Assembly (NCBI GenBank): GCA_036380925.1
Contig: DASVDW010000180.1
Coordinates: forward strand, 1 to 34,693
Direction of reading: 5' to 3'
Source of the DNA: JAICLV01 sp036380925
Lineage (GTDB): Bacteria > Actinomycetota > Actinomycetes > Acidothermales > Acidothermaceae
DNA: 34,693 nucleotides
Under the pieces are notes generated by a model. It did no database searches and was not told the origin of the DNA. It saw only the letters and a list, made by a program, of their open reading frames with translations. Positions 1-8,093 of this stretch are shown piece by piece (positions within the stretch are counted from its first letter, which is position 1; every line of letters starts with the position of its first letter). The position numbers were made by a program, and so were the translations under genes.

Positions 1-1
1 T

Positions 2-661
2 ATCGGCCAGCTCACCAACAACGGGCTGTTCCTCGCGTTCACCGCGTTGACGGTCTGCCTGCCGGTCTTCCTGCCGCGGGCCGTCGCCGTCGTGTGCGGC
101 GACGCGATCGCCGGCGAGGCGAACACCGGAACGCTGCGCTATTTGCTCACCGTCCCGGTTTCACGCACCCGGCTGCTCGTGGTCAAAAGCCTCGGCGCGT
201 TGGCGTACCTCGCGGCCGCGATCGCCCTCGTCGCGCTGGTCGGCATGCTCGCCGGTCTCGCGCTCTTCGGCTCGCACGGCGTGACGCTGTTGTCGGGGGA
301 CACTATTCCGTTCGCGAGCGGGCTCGGTCGCGCGGTGGGAGTGGCGATCTTCGTCTTCGTCGACCTCCTCGGGCTGGCCGCGCTCGCGCTGTTCTTGTCG
401 ACGCTCACAGAGGTCCCGATCGGCGCGATGGCCGGGACGGTGGCCCTGGTCATCGCGTTCGCGGTGCTCGACTCGGTGCCGCAGCTGGGTTCGATTCGCG
501 GCGTCTTGTTGACGCATCACTGGCTCGACTTCGGCGATCTGTTGCGCACCACCTACTCGATCGGCTCGCTGGCGCACAGCCTGTTGGTGCCGGTCGCGTA
601 CACCGCGATCTTCGGCAGCGCGGCGTGGGCTCGGCTGACGTCCGCCGACATCACGTCGTGA
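2..661 (+). CDS. ABC-2 type transporter permease, C-terminal part (5' end outside the window)
   Basis: The reading frame is open from base 2, so the gene begins before the window. It encodes an integral membrane permease subunit of an ABC-2 type exporter. A GEANTGTLRYLLTVPVSR-type stretch about 40 residues into the visible part is typical of this family, where a cytosolic loop with the EYxxGT-like element precedes further membrane helices. Four to five hydrophobic helices follow, ending with a short tail. The ATPase partner is presumably upstream. The substrate cannot be told from this fragment. A 263-base spacer separates it from the TerC gene, so the two are probably not cotranscribed. Family assignment is secure and function is open. 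Confidence 0.85.
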   Translation: MGQLTNNGLFLAFTALTVCLPVFLPRAVAVVCGDAIAGEANTGTLRYLLTVPVSRTRLLVVKSLGALAYLAAAIALVALVGMLAGLALFGSHGVTLLSGDTIPFASGLGRAVGVAIFVFVDLLGLAALALFLSTLTEVPIGAMAGTVALVIAFAVLDSVPQLGSIRGVLLTHHWLDFGDLLRTTYSIGSLAHSLLVPVAYTAIFGSAAWARLTSADITS

Positions 662-924
662 CTCGCCGCGGAGGTCAGGTGCCGCAGTGACGTTGCCGAC
701 CATCGGCAACCAGTCGGCGTGGTCTTGATTGTTGGCCGCCTCCACCTCGAACCTCTCCTTGCCGCACCATGGCAATACCGAGCGTCGCGCGACAGTCGAC
801 GGCGCTCGTCCACTCTTGGAAGAGGTCTCGACGCACCCTTCGACGGCCGACCGGGTACGCCGCTTGGAGGAGATGGCCGGCCCGGGCCTGCGATGACGGG
901 CCGAGTGGGAGGTGCGCACCGCGA

Positions 925-1911
925 ATGACCGTGCCGCTGAGCGCCTGGCTCGCCACCGTTTTGGGGTTGGCCGCGTTGGTGGTGCTCGACGTGTGGCACG
1001 CGCGCCGCCCCCGCGAGGTTCACTTCGGCGAAGCCGTGACCTGGTCGCTCGTCTACATCGGCGCCGCTGGCGCGTTCGGCGTCGTCATCGCGGCGACCGC
1101 GGGCGCCGACGCCGCCGCGCAATTCTTCGCCGGCTATCTCGTGGAGAAGAGCCTGTCGGTCGACAACCTCTTCGTCTTCGCCGTCATTTTGTCGCAGTTC
1201 TCCGTGCCGGCCCGCCACCAGCAACGGGTACTGCTAATCGGCGTCATCGGCGCGCTCGTCATGCGAGCCGCGTTCATCGCGGCGGGCGCCGCGGCCGTCC
1301 AACGCTTCACCGTCACGTTCGTCGTCTTCGGCGCGTTCCTCGTCTACACGGCCGTGAACCTGGTGCGCCGCCACGGCGAACAACCGAACGTCGGCGACAG
1401 CCGCGCCGTACGGTTGGTTCGCCGAGTGATGCCGGTCGTCGAGGACGCCGCCGACGGCGCCTTCGTCACCCGGATCGGTGGTCGGCGGGCCGCGACGCCA
1501 CTGCTCATCGCCGTCGTCGCGATCCTCTCCGTCGACCTCGTCTTCGCACTCGACTCGATCCCCGCCATCTTCGGCATCACCAGCAGCGCGTATCTGGTTT
1601 TCACCGCGAACGCCTTCGCGCTCCTAGGTTTGCGCGCGCTGTACTTCCTCGTGGTCGGGCTGCTCGACCGCTTGGTGCACCTGCATTACGGCCTCGCCGC
1701 CGTGCTGGCCTTCATCGGCGTCAAGCTGGTGCTGCACTACGGGCACACGGTGTCGTCGAAGGTGCCGGAGATCTCAACCGGCGTCTCGCTCGCCGTCGTC
1801 TTGCTCATCCTCGCGACGGCGACCGCCACCAGCCTGCTGGCCGGCCGGCGTGCACGTCCCCCGACCGACACCGGTTCCAGCACCGAGGCCGTCGCTGGCC
1901 GACGACGTTAG
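925..1911 (+). CDS. TerC family integral membrane protein
   Basis: A 328-residue polytopic membrane protein of the TerC/Alx family, whose members are linked to tellurite resistance and, better supported, to manganese or other metal efflux. The family's acidic membrane motifs are present: EKSLSVDNLFVF at about residues 74-85 and SVDLVFALDSIPA at about 202-214, with conserved Asp80, Asp204 and Asp210. I chose the ATG at 925 because homologous sequence starts there (MTVPLSAWLA). The frame stays open upstream to 769, but that part is Arg-rich and unlike the family. The last four bases overlap the convergent NRDE gene. The substrate is unproven. Confidence 0.9.
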   Translation: MTVPLSAWLATVLGLAALVVLDVWHARRPREVHFGEAVTWSLVYIGAAGAFGVVIAATAGADAAAQFFAGYLVEKSLSVDNLFVFAVILSQFSVPARHQQRVLLIGVIGALVMRAAFIAAGAAAVQRFTVTFVVFGAFLVYTAVNLVRRHGEQPNVGDSRAVRLVRRVMPVVEDAADGAFVTRIGGRRAATPLLIAVVAILSVDLVFALDSIPAIFGITSSAYLVFTANAFALLGLRALYFLVVGLLDRLVHLHYGLAAVLAFIGVKLVLHYGHTVSSKVPEISTGVSLAVVLLILATATATSLLAGRRARPPTDTGSSTEAVAGRRR

Positions 1912-2633
1912 GCGGGCCAGCGCCGCGTGGTCCAGCCAACGGTGTGGCCGCTCGCCGGATGAGGCAGGTAGTCAAGCCGCAGCCGGCCCGGCGCGGACGC
2001 GATGAACTGGGCGAACACCGTCTCGTAACTGTCGTCACCGACCGGCTTGCGCACGATCAGCGCGTTGGGATCGGCGGTTGGCTCGGCCTCCTCGACCACC
2101 GGCAGCCAGTCACGCCACACCTCGCTGGCCGTCGCCACCGGGTCGACCAGCCGCGCGGCTCCGGTCAGCAGCCGCGGGTCGACGTCGGCGCGCTCCCCGC
2201 GCGGTGTGAACATCGAAACGCCGGGCCGCAGCCGCGCGCCCTGCATCTCCTCGCCGTCAAACCACCACCAGCGCGCCTGTCCAGGAGTGACGAGGACGAG
2301 GTTGAAGCCTGCCATTCCCTTGACATCGAGATACTCGGGCCACCGCTCCTGATACCGGACGGCGGCCAACGGCAACATCCCTCGGCTTGGCGCCCCAGCG
2401 GCGGCCAATCGCGGTTCGGGCCGGTTGAGAACCACGGCGCTGACCGCTGTCGCGGGATCGCTCGCGCACCAGGTGCCGCCCGCGGCGCGGTCGCGACCCC
2501 CCACCACCGCTGGCTGCTGCGGCCACCACTGATCCGGCAGGTCAAACGCCCGGCTGGCCAGCTCGTCGCGGAGCGCGAGTATCTGCACCGGCCATTGCTC
2601 ATCGGGGCGCCACCGGCACACCACCGTGCACAT
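1908..2633 (-). CDS. NRDE family protein (TANGO2-like)
   Basis: A 241-residue protein of the NRDE/TANGO2 family, which shares the N-terminal nucleophile fold. Processing or chemistry centres on Cys2, present here in the start MCTVV. The Asn-Arg motif region is seen as VVLNRPEP near residue 70. The WWWFDGEEM and LRPGVSMFT segments also fit the family. Bacterial members are poorly characterised; animal TANGO2 has been linked to haem or lipid handling. It lies 9 bases downstream of the DUF4192 gene on the same strand, so the two are probably one transcript. It ends overlapping terC tail to tail by four bases. Confidence 0.85.
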   Translation of the reverse strand: MCTVVCRWRPDEQWPVQILALRDELASRAFDLPDQWWPQQPAVVGGRDRAAGGTWCASDPATAVSAVVLNRPEPRLAAAGAPSRGMLPLAAVRYQERWPEYLDVKGMAGFNLVLVTPGQARWWWFDGEEMQGARLRPGVSMFTPRGERADVDPRLLTGAARLVDPVATASEVWRDWLPVVEEAEPTADPNALIVRKPVGDDSYETVFAQFIASAPGRLRLDYLPHPASGHTVGWTTRRWPA

Positions 2634-2642
2634 CCCTTGACC

Positions 2643-3716
2643 TTAGCCGCTCGTCGCGTCACCAAGGACGACACGCAAGTCACGCAGCCATGCCCGCAGC
2701 ACCTCTGGGTTGACGCACCGAAGGAGCGCCTCGTCGACGAGCTTCGCCAGGTTGTATCCCGGGTCGGCTCGGCGGGCCCGATCCACCGCCATGCCGGCGA
2801 GCGCGCCGTTGCCCTGCACGTAACACGCCAGCGCATAAGCGGTGAGCACGGGCGCTTCGAAGCCTTTCATCGCACGCGGCGCCAGCTCGCCGAGCAGCCG
2901 CAGCAGCGCCTTGCCACGCTCCCCGTCCGCCCAGGTCAGGATTTCGTCGCGCACCGACACGTCGTCGAGCGCGATGATCAGCCGCGCCGCGTCGTCCGGC
3001 GCCAGCGCGGTCGGCGCCTCGTCGACCGTCTGCCTCGCCCGAACGGCGGCGTCATACAGGTCGATCGACTCCGCGGCGATGTCGTGCCGCCCAGCCGCCG
3101 CGAGCGCGCTTTCGACCCGCGATTTCGCCCGCGACAAAGCATCGCGCATCTCGCGGGCGCCAGGGCCGCGAATCGGTCGCAGCGTGCGCTCGAGTTCGGC
3201 ACGTGACTTGAACACCACGCGGCCGCTGACCGCCATCTCCGCCGCCAACAAAGAGGTGACCGCCGGGTCGACCGGCGTGCCCTCAGGCGGGCAGCACTCG
3301 TCGTCGTCGCACAGCAGCGACCACCATTTCCCGTCGTAGACGCAAAGCGCCTCCACGACGCGAATCCTGCGTTTCGCCAGCGCTTTGCCCAATGCGTCGA
3401 CGGCCGCCACCACCCGGCCGTTGGACGGGCCGTCGTCGGGCGGGTAAAAGACCGCGATGACCCGCTCCGCGCCGTCGTGCTGTAAGTACCGCGCGGCGTG
3501 GGCGGCAAACTGGCGAGCGAACCGCACCGGCGGCAGGTCGACTCGGCTCACCAGACCGAGCCGCCGGCGAGCGCCGCGCAGCGACATGCACACGACGGAG
3601 TTGTCAGGCTGGAAACCTACGAGGTGCGGCACCGCGTCGACGATGTCGGCCGGCGTGCGGAGCTTGAGAACGGGCGCGGCTTCGGTCGCTGGATCGATCG
3701 GCATGGCTGCGAGCAT
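2643..3716 (-). CDS. DUF4192 domain-containing protein
   Basis: A 357-residue soluble protein that matches DUF4192, a family found almost only in actinobacteria and of unknown function. The diagnostic N-terminal block is present at about residues 17-65: LRTPADIVDAVPHLVGF, then PDNSVVCMSLRG and a Val-Asp-Leu-Pro segment. The C-terminal half has the expected ALACYVQGNGALAGMAVDRA region. There are no membrane helices or signal peptide. Translation may start at the first Met (3716) or at the Met four residues later (MPIDP). It is probably cotranscribed with the NRDE gene downstream. It is useful as a taxonomic marker. Confidence 0.9.
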   Translation of the reverse strand: MLAAMPIDPATEAAPVLKLRTPADIVDAVPHLVGFQPDNSVVCMSLRGARRRLGLVSRVDLPPVRFARQFAAHAARYLQHDGAERVIAVFYPPDDGPSNGRVVAAVDALGKALAKRRIRVVEALCVYDGKWWSLLCDDDECCPPEGTPVDPAVTSLLAAEMAVSGRVVFKSRAELERTLRPIRGPGAREMRDALSRAKSRVESALAAAGRHDIAAESIDLYDAAVRARQTVDEAPTALAPDDAARLIIALDDVSVRDEILTWADGERGKALLRLLGELAPRAMKGFEAPVLTAYALACYVQGNGALAGMAVDRARRADPGYNLAKLVDEALLRCVNPEVLRAWLRDLRVVLGDATSG

Positions 3717-3730
3717 GACCGATCGACGAC

Positions 3731-3746
3731 AGCGCGTGCGCGCGCT
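3731..3746 (-). terminator. Possible hairpin after the MetE-like gene
   Basis: A perfect 6-bp stem with a 4-base loop (AGCGCG, TGCG, CGCGCT) lies 39 bases past the stop codon of the MetE-like gene and 14 bases before the DUF4192 start. There is no U-run in the leftward direction, so this is a weak call. Confidence 0.3.
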
Positions 3747-3785
3747 TTGGCTACGGCTGTGGACAACCGAATGGCGGGTTGTGGA

Positions 3786-4907
3786 TCAGCCCCACACCTC
3801 GGTCGCGGTCTCCACGATGAGCCGCAGTTTCGCCACCTCTTCGTCGTAGCTGAGCGAGTTTCCCTCAACGGTCGATGAGAACCCGCACTGCGGGGACAAG
3901 CAAAGCTGCTCGAGCGGGACGTACTTGGCGGCTTCGTCGATGCGCCGCTTCAAGTCGTCCTTCTTTTCGAGAGCACCGCGCTTTGTCGTCACCAGACCGA
4001 GGACGACGCACTTGCCCGGTGGCACGAAACGCAGCGGCGCAAACCCGCCTGATCTCTCGTCGTCGAATTCGAGGAAGAAGCCGTCGACGTCAAGGCCGCC
4101 GAACAACGCCTCGGCGACGAAGTCGTAACTGCCTTCGGCGGCCCACGACGATTGGAAGTTGCCTCGGCACATGTGCGTGGTGATCCGCATCGTCGGCGGC
4201 TTGGCCTCCAACACCCGGTTCAGGTTGCGAATGTAGATCTCGTGCTGATGCTCCCGGTCGCCGCCGAGCGACGCGATGAGCTCGCGCTGCCTGGGGTCGT
4301 TGAGATAGGCGAGGCTGGTGTCGTCGAGCTGCAGATAACGACACCCCAAGTCGCCAAGCCGGCGCACCTCCTCCGCGTACGCGGCGATGAGGTCGTCCCA
4401 GAACTCGTCGAGTTCGGGGTACACATCGGGGTCGATCGCGGCGCGCCCGCCGCGGTAGTGGACCATGCTCGGCGAGGGAATTGTCAGCTTCGGCGTGACA
4501 CCTTCGCCCACTTCATTGCGCAGAAACTCAAAGTGGTCGGCGAAGATGGTGTCGCCGAGCTTGATCCGATCGCTGATGCGCAGGGCGGCCGGAGCGAAGT
4601 CCAGCGTCCCTTCTTCGTTGAAGAACTGCACGTGCAGCTTCTCGTCGGCCTTGCCGACGCCGCCGAGGCGATAGATGAAGTCCATGTGCCAGGCGGTGCG
4701 GCGGAACTCGCCGTCGGTGGCCGACTGCAGCCCGACGTCGCGTTGCATCGCGACGACCTCGCGAATGCACTCGTCCTCAACCGCGCGCAGGGCGTCGTCC
4801 GAGATCTCACCGGCCGCCCGTTGGGCGCGCGCGGTCAACAGCCGGGCTGGGCGAAGCAAGCTCCCCACATGGTCGGCCCGAAACGGCGGCTCGTCACGTC
4901 GTGTCAT
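3786..4907 (-). CDS. MetE-like (cobalamin-independent methionine synthase family) zinc methyltransferase
   Basis: A 373-residue protein with the catalytic barrel of cobalamin-independent methionine synthase but without the N-terminal MetE barrel, like the short YxjG-type paralogues (COG0620). The zinc ligands of the family are all visible: His245 and Cys247 in THMCRGNF, Glu280 in FFLEFDD and Cys341 in SPQCGFSS. The start ADHVGSLLRP is also characteristic. Family members move a methyl group from a folate or another donor to a thiol. The gene begins 9 bases after the aldehyde dehydrogenase stop, so it is very probably cotranscribed with it and under the same PcaR-like operators. That context suggests a role in methyl handling during aromatic catabolism, for example demethylation of methoxylated aromatics. 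This is inference; a plain methionine salvage role is the alternative. Confidence 0.85.
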   Translation of the reverse strand: MTRRDEPPFRADHVGSLLRPARLLTARAQRAAGEISDDALRAVEDECIREVVAMQRDVGLQSATDGEFRRTAWHMDFIYRLGGVGKADEKLHVQFFNEEGTLDFAPAALRISDRIKLGDTIFADHFEFLRNEVGEGVTPKLTIPSPSMVHYRGGRAAIDPDVYPELDEFWDDLIAAYAEEVRRLGDLGCRYLQLDDTSLAYLNDPRQRELIASLGGDREHQHEIYIRNLNRVLEAKPPTMRITTHMCRGNFQSSWAAEGSYDFVAEALFGGLDVDGFFLEFDDERSGGFAPLRFVPPGKCVVLGLVTTKRGALEKKDDLKRRIDEAAKYVPLEQLCLSPQCGFSSTVEGNSLSYDEEVAKLRLIVETATEVWG

Positions 4908-4916
4908 CCGCGTTCC

Positions 4917-6377
4917 TTAGAACGGGTAGGGCGCGATGTCGCTGCGCATCGTCACCCACTGCGTCTCGGTGAACGCCTCGACGTTGGCCTCAGCCCCGCC
5001 GAACCTGGAGCCGGTGCCGGAGGCCCCGACGCCACCGAACGGTATCTGCGCCTCGTCGTTCACCGTTTGGTCGTTGATGTGCACGATGCCGGAGGGGATT
5101 CGGTTGGCCAGTTCCAACGCGCGCAGCGGGTCCGCCGACAAAATGCCCAGCGAGAGGCCGTATTCGGTGTCGGCCGCGAGACGCGCTGCCTCGTCGAGCG
5201 TGGAGAACCGCATCACCGGCGCCACCGGGCCGAACACCTCTTGCGCGTAGGCCGGGGTCGAGGGACTGACGTCGGTGAGGACCGTCGGACGATAGAAGAG
5301 GCCCTCGTACGTGCCACCGGCGGTGAGTCGCGCACCAGACTCGACGCTAGCGGTCACCAGGCCGTGGATCTTGTCGCGCTGCGATGCGTCGATGATCGGG
5401 CCGAGCGCGACCTGCTGCGTGGCCGGGTCGCCGACCGGCAGCCCCTTGGCCTTCTCCGAGAGTGCCTCGATGTACGCGTCGGCGATCGACTCGTGCACCA
5501 GATGCCGACCGGTGGTCATGCAGACCTGGCCTTGATGCAGGAACGACCCGAAGGCGCCGGCTGAGGCCGCCAACGACAGGTCGGCGTCGTCGAGAACGAT
5601 CAACGCCGAGTTGCCACCGAGCTCCAGGTGCGCGCGCTTGAGATGACGCGCCGCGAGTTCGCCGACGCGGCGGCCGGCGGCCGTGGAGCCGGTGAACGAG
5701 ACGACCCGCACGTGCGGATCGGTGACGATCGCCTCGCCGGCCTCCGCGCCGCCGGGCAGCATGTGCAGCACGCCGGGGGGCAGCCCGGCTTCCTCGAAAG
5801 CGCGGGCGATGACGACACCACCGCACACGGCGGTGCGCGGGTCGGGTTTGAAGACGACGGCGTTGCCCAGCGCGAGCGCGGGCGCGACCGAGCGGATGCC
5901 CAAGATGAGGGGCACGTTGAACGGCGCGATGACACCGACAACCCCCGAGGGCACCCGGCGCGCCATGCTGAACCGCGGCTGCTCACTTTGCAGGATCTGA
6001 CCGGTCGGCCGCGACGGCAACGCCGACGCCTCGAAGCACTCCTGCGCCGCCACATGCGTTTCCAGCTGAGCCTTGGGCAGGACCGACCCGGCCTCGCGGA
6101 TGATCCACCAGTGGATCTCGTCGACGTGGCGCTCGATGATCTCACCCGCGCGTCGCAAGATTGCCGCCCGCTCCGCGAACGGCATCGCCGCCCATTCGGG
6201 TTGGGCCTTCGCGGCGGAGGCCGCGGCTTGGCGGACGTCCTCGGCGTTCGCCATGCCGACGACGCCGATCGAACCGCCGGTCGCCGGTTCGGCGACATCA
6301 CGGGTGCCGCCAAGCGATTCTCGCCAGCCGTCAGAGAAAACCTGCCCCGTCCACGTCGTCGAATCGAGCAGCTTCAT
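4917..6377 (-). CDS. Aldehyde dehydrogenase, benzaldehyde/vanillin dehydrogenase type
   Basis: A 486-residue NAD(P)-dependent aldehyde dehydrogenase that would oxidise an aldehyde to its acid in the cytosol. Key residues in the chosen numbering are Asn154 (APFNVP), Glu252 (LELGGN) and nucleophile Cys286 (GQVCMT). The N-terminus (LLDSTTWTGQVFSDGW) resembles benzaldehyde and vanillin dehydrogenases. I chose ATG 6377 because AGGAGG sits 5 bases upstream; an in-frame start 20 codons earlier has no such site and would run across the operator. It is the first gene of a two-gene unit with the MetE-like protein. A TTGACG-N17-TAGCTT promoter and two PcaR-like operators lie upstream. The likely product is 4-hydroxybenzoate or vanillate, which would feed the pob/pca genes; the exact substrate is inferred. 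Confidence 0.9.
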   Translation of the reverse strand: MKLLDSTTWTGQVFSDGWRESLGGTRDVAEPATGGSIGVVGMANAEDVRQAAASAAKAQPEWAAMPFAERAAILRRAGEIIERHVDEIHWWIIREAGSVLPKAQLETHVAAQECFEASALPSRPTGQILQSEQPRFSMARRVPSGVVGVIAPFNVPLILGIRSVAPALALGNAVVFKPDPRTAVCGGVVIARAFEEAGLPPGVLHMLPGGAEAGEAIVTDPHVRVVSFTGSTAAGRRVGELAARHLKRAHLELGGNSALIVLDDADLSLAASAGAFGSFLHQGQVCMTTGRHLVHESIADAYIEALSEKAKGLPVGDPATQQVALGPIIDASQRDKIHGLVTASVESGARLTAGGTYEGLFYRPTVLTDVSPSTPAYAQEVFGPVAPVMRFSTLDEAARLAADTEYGLSLGILSADPLRALELANRIPSGIVHINDQTVNDEAQIPFGGVGASGTGSRFGGAEANVEAFTETQWVTMRSDIAPYPF

Positions 6378-6412
6378 GGAGCCTCCTGGCGGCTTGGCTG
6401 GCGAGCGAGCGC

Positions 6413-6446
6413 GTTCGTAAAGCGAACGCATGTTCAATATATGAAG
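6413..6446 (-). promoter_or_regulatory. Tandem PcaR-like operator pair, aldehyde dehydrogenase promoter
   Basis: Two 15-bp pseudo-palindromes lie 19 bp apart centre to centre. In the gene's direction the distal one (6446-6432) is CTTCA-TATAT-TGAAC and the proximal one (6427-6413) is GTTCG-CTTTA-CGAAC, with a 4-base linker. The proximal site is part of a perfect 7-bp inverted repeat (6411-6429). The distal site starts at the fourth base of the -10 hexamer, so binding should block RNA polymerase. Same form and spacing as the pairs at 6615, 20278 and 20421. Confidence 0.7.
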
Positions 6447-6472
6447 CTAGCCTCAGCGCGGTTCGCCGTCAA
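6444..6472 (-). promoter_or_regulatory. Sigma70-type promoter of the aldehyde dehydrogenase unit
   Basis: On the minus strand TTGACG (6472-6467) is followed after exactly 17 bases by TAGCTT (6449-6444). The predicted start of transcription is near 6437, giving a leader of about 60 bases that contains the second operator. The -35, spacer length and operator register equal those of the pcaI promoter. Confidence 0.6.
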
Positions 6473-6614
6473 CGCGCAACGGCACGGCGATCGGCCCATT
6501 CCCGCGCAGCGGCGTCGTCCGATCTACCGGCGCGCGCGAAAGCACGGCGGCGAATGGCATCGCATCGTGACCGATTGATCCTTGACACGCGCACCGCGCA
6601 GCGCCGAGAGTGTC

Positions 6615-6648
6615 ATCCAGCATGCGGACACCCCTTCGCAATGCGAAC
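6615..6648 (+). promoter_or_regulatory. Tandem PcaR-like operator pair, transporter operon
   Basis: The distal 15-mer (6615-6629) is ATCCA-GCATG-CGGAC and the proximal one (6634-6648) is CTTCG-CAATG-CGAAC. Centres are 19 bp apart with a 4-base linker. The proximal site contains a 13-bp palindrome, TTCGCA-A-TGCGAA. The pair ends 67 bases before the start codon of the binding protein. The distal site is the weakest of the eight, and no strong -10 is seen in the register used at pcaI. Confidence 0.6.
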
Positions 6649-6715
6649 ACATCACACCGGCAACCTCAACTGCCAGCCCATCGGCCTTTCGGCCTCATGA
6701 AGTGGAGTCACCCAC

Positions 6716-8080
6716 ATGACAGCCGGCACCACTGACGACACCCCCGACGGCATCCCCGCCCCTCCGTCGAACTCCGGCCCGGTGCTGAGCCGACGGTCGC
6801 TACTGCGCGGCGCTGGCGTGGGCGCGGCCGCCCTCGGCGCGGGGTGGATGCTCGACGCATGCTCTTCCGGTCTGAAGGGCGGCTCGAGCAACTCGGGAAA
6901 GAAGACGCTCACCATCGGGTTCGTGTCACCGCAGACCGGCCCGCTCGCCGGCTTCGCGGTGTCGGACAACTACGTCGTCGACACCATTCGAAAGACGTCC
7001 GCCTTCAGCAAGGGCATCAAGGTCGGCTCAAAGACCTACGACGTCAACATCGTGGTCGCCGACAGCCAGTCCGACCCCAACCGGGCGTCGCAGGTCGCCA
7101 AGCAACTCATCACCACGAACAAGGTCGACATGATCCTGGTGACGTCCACCCCTGAGGTGACCAACCCGGTCGCGTCGGTGTGCGAGTCGCAAGGCGTGCC
7201 CTGCGTGTCCACCGTCGTCCCTTGGGAATCGTGGTACTTCGGTCGTGGCGCGAAACCAGGCACCACCTTCCAGTACACGACGATGTTCTTCTTCGGCCTC
7301 GCCGAGTTCGGCAAAACGTTCATCCCGATGTGGGATCGGGTCCCGAACAACAAGAAGGTCGCCGAGATGTTCCCCAACGACGCCGACGGCACCGCGTTCC
7401 GCCAAGGTTGGCCGCCGCTGTTGCAGCCGAAGGGGTACGTGGGCGTCGACGGCGGGGCATACGCCGACGGCACGACCGACTACACCGCGATGATCAGCAA
7501 GTTCAAGAACGAGCAGTGCGACATCTACGTCAACGGACCGTTGCCGCCAGACTTCAACGTGTTCTGGAAGCAGGCCGCGCAGCAGGGCTACAAGCCGAAG
7601 CTGGCCACCGTGGCGAAAGTGCTGCTGTTCCCCGCCGACGTCGTCGCGTTGGGCGACCTGGTCATCAACATCGCGACCGACGCGTGGTGGACGCCGAGCA
7701 TGCCGTACAAGAGCAGCATCGACGGCACCACCGCGAAGCAGCTCGGCGAAAACTTCACGCAAGCGACCGGCAAACAGTGGGTGCAGTCGCTGGGCAGCAC
7801 GTACTCGCTGTTCGAGGTCGCGCACGAGGCCTTCACCAAGGCGTCCGACCCGCACGACGCCAAGGACGTCGCCGACAAACTGCGCACGATGAACTACAGC
7901 GGGATGTCCGGCGCGTTGAACTTCGGCGGCGGCCCCGTTCCCGGCGTCGGCATCATGAAGCCGGCCGGCGTCCAATGGAAGAAGGGCACCGGAAAGTTCC
8001 CGTACGAGCTCAAGATCGTCGATAATTCGGCCAACCCGGACGCCCCGATCGAAGGCGACCTCGAGCCGACGAACGCGTAG
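6716..8080 (+). CDS. LivJ-like substrate-binding lipoprotein (Tat exported), probable aromatic-acid importer
   Basis: A 454-residue periplasmic-binding-type protein of the HAAT (branched-chain amino acid/amide) family. It would catch the substrate outside the membrane for the ABC importer encoded just downstream. The N-terminus has a twin-arginine signal (SRRSLLRGAG, about residues 25-34), a hydrophobic stretch and a lipobox LDAC with Cys at about residue 49, so it should be membrane-anchored. The mature part opens with LTIGFVSPQTGPLAGF, as usual in this family. ATG 6716 has GGAG 8 bases upstream. It is first in a six-gene unit that faces the aldehyde dehydrogenase unit. Shared operators with the pca and pob genes suggest an aromatic acid rather than an amino acid as ligand; that is inference. 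Confidence 0.9.
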   Translation: MTAGTTDDTPDGIPAPPSNSGPVLSRRSLLRGAGVGAAALGAGWMLDACSSGLKGGSSNSGKKTLTIGFVSPQTGPLAGFAVSDNYVVDTIRKTSAFSKGIKVGSKTYDVNIVVADSQSDPNRASQVAKQLITTNKVDMILVTSTPEVTNPVASVCESQGVPCVSTVVPWESWYFGRGAKPGTTFQYTTMFFFGLAEFGKTFIPMWDRVPNNKKVAEMFPNDADGTAFRQGWPPLLQPKGYVGVDGGAYADGTTDYTAMISKFKNEQCDIYVNGPLPPDFNVFWKQAAQQGYKPKLATVAKVLLFPADVVALGDLVINIATDAWWTPSMPYKSSIDGTTAKQLGENFTQATGKQWVQSLGSTYSLFEVAHEAFTKASDPHDAKDVADKLRTMNYSGMSGALNFGGGPVPGVGIMKPAGVQWKKGTGKFPYELKIVDNSANPDAPIEGDLEPTNA

Positions 8081-8093
8081 GTCCGCAACGGCT

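Larger units (their letters stand above)
6378..6715. other. Divergent intergenic region, aldehyde dehydrogenase / solute-binding protein
   Basis: This 338-base gap has no convincing gene. It holds the leftward promoter and operator pair of the aldehyde dehydrogenase unit on the left. The right part holds the operator pair of the rightward transporter unit. A perfect TTGACA hexamer lies at 6582-6587, but the best -10 at 18-bp spacing (GAGAGT, 6606-6611) is poor. The middle (about 6475-6580) shows nothing I can name. Confidence 0.7.

Noticed and set aside
662..924. A possible yybP-ykoY (manganese) riboswitch before terC
   Set aside because: Such elements often precede terC, and a 7-bp stem (878-884 with 897-903) exists, but I could not find the conserved loop sequences of the class. 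A covariance-model search would decide.
912..3206. A 764-codon rightward open frame across terC, the NRDE gene and part of the DUF4192 gene
   Set aside because: It is Arg/Pro-rich without any family motif and runs over three genes with clear homology; such long shadow frames are normal at this GC content.
3760..3788. Two TTGTGGA-like sequences that resemble DnaA boxes
   Set aside because: Only two imperfect copies, with no dnaA, dnaN or AT-rich stretch nearby; not an origin.
4152..5564. A 470-codon rightward frame opposite the MetE-like and aldehyde dehydrogenase genes
   Set aside because: Antisense shadow; no ribosome site and no recognisable domain, while both opposite genes have complete active sites.
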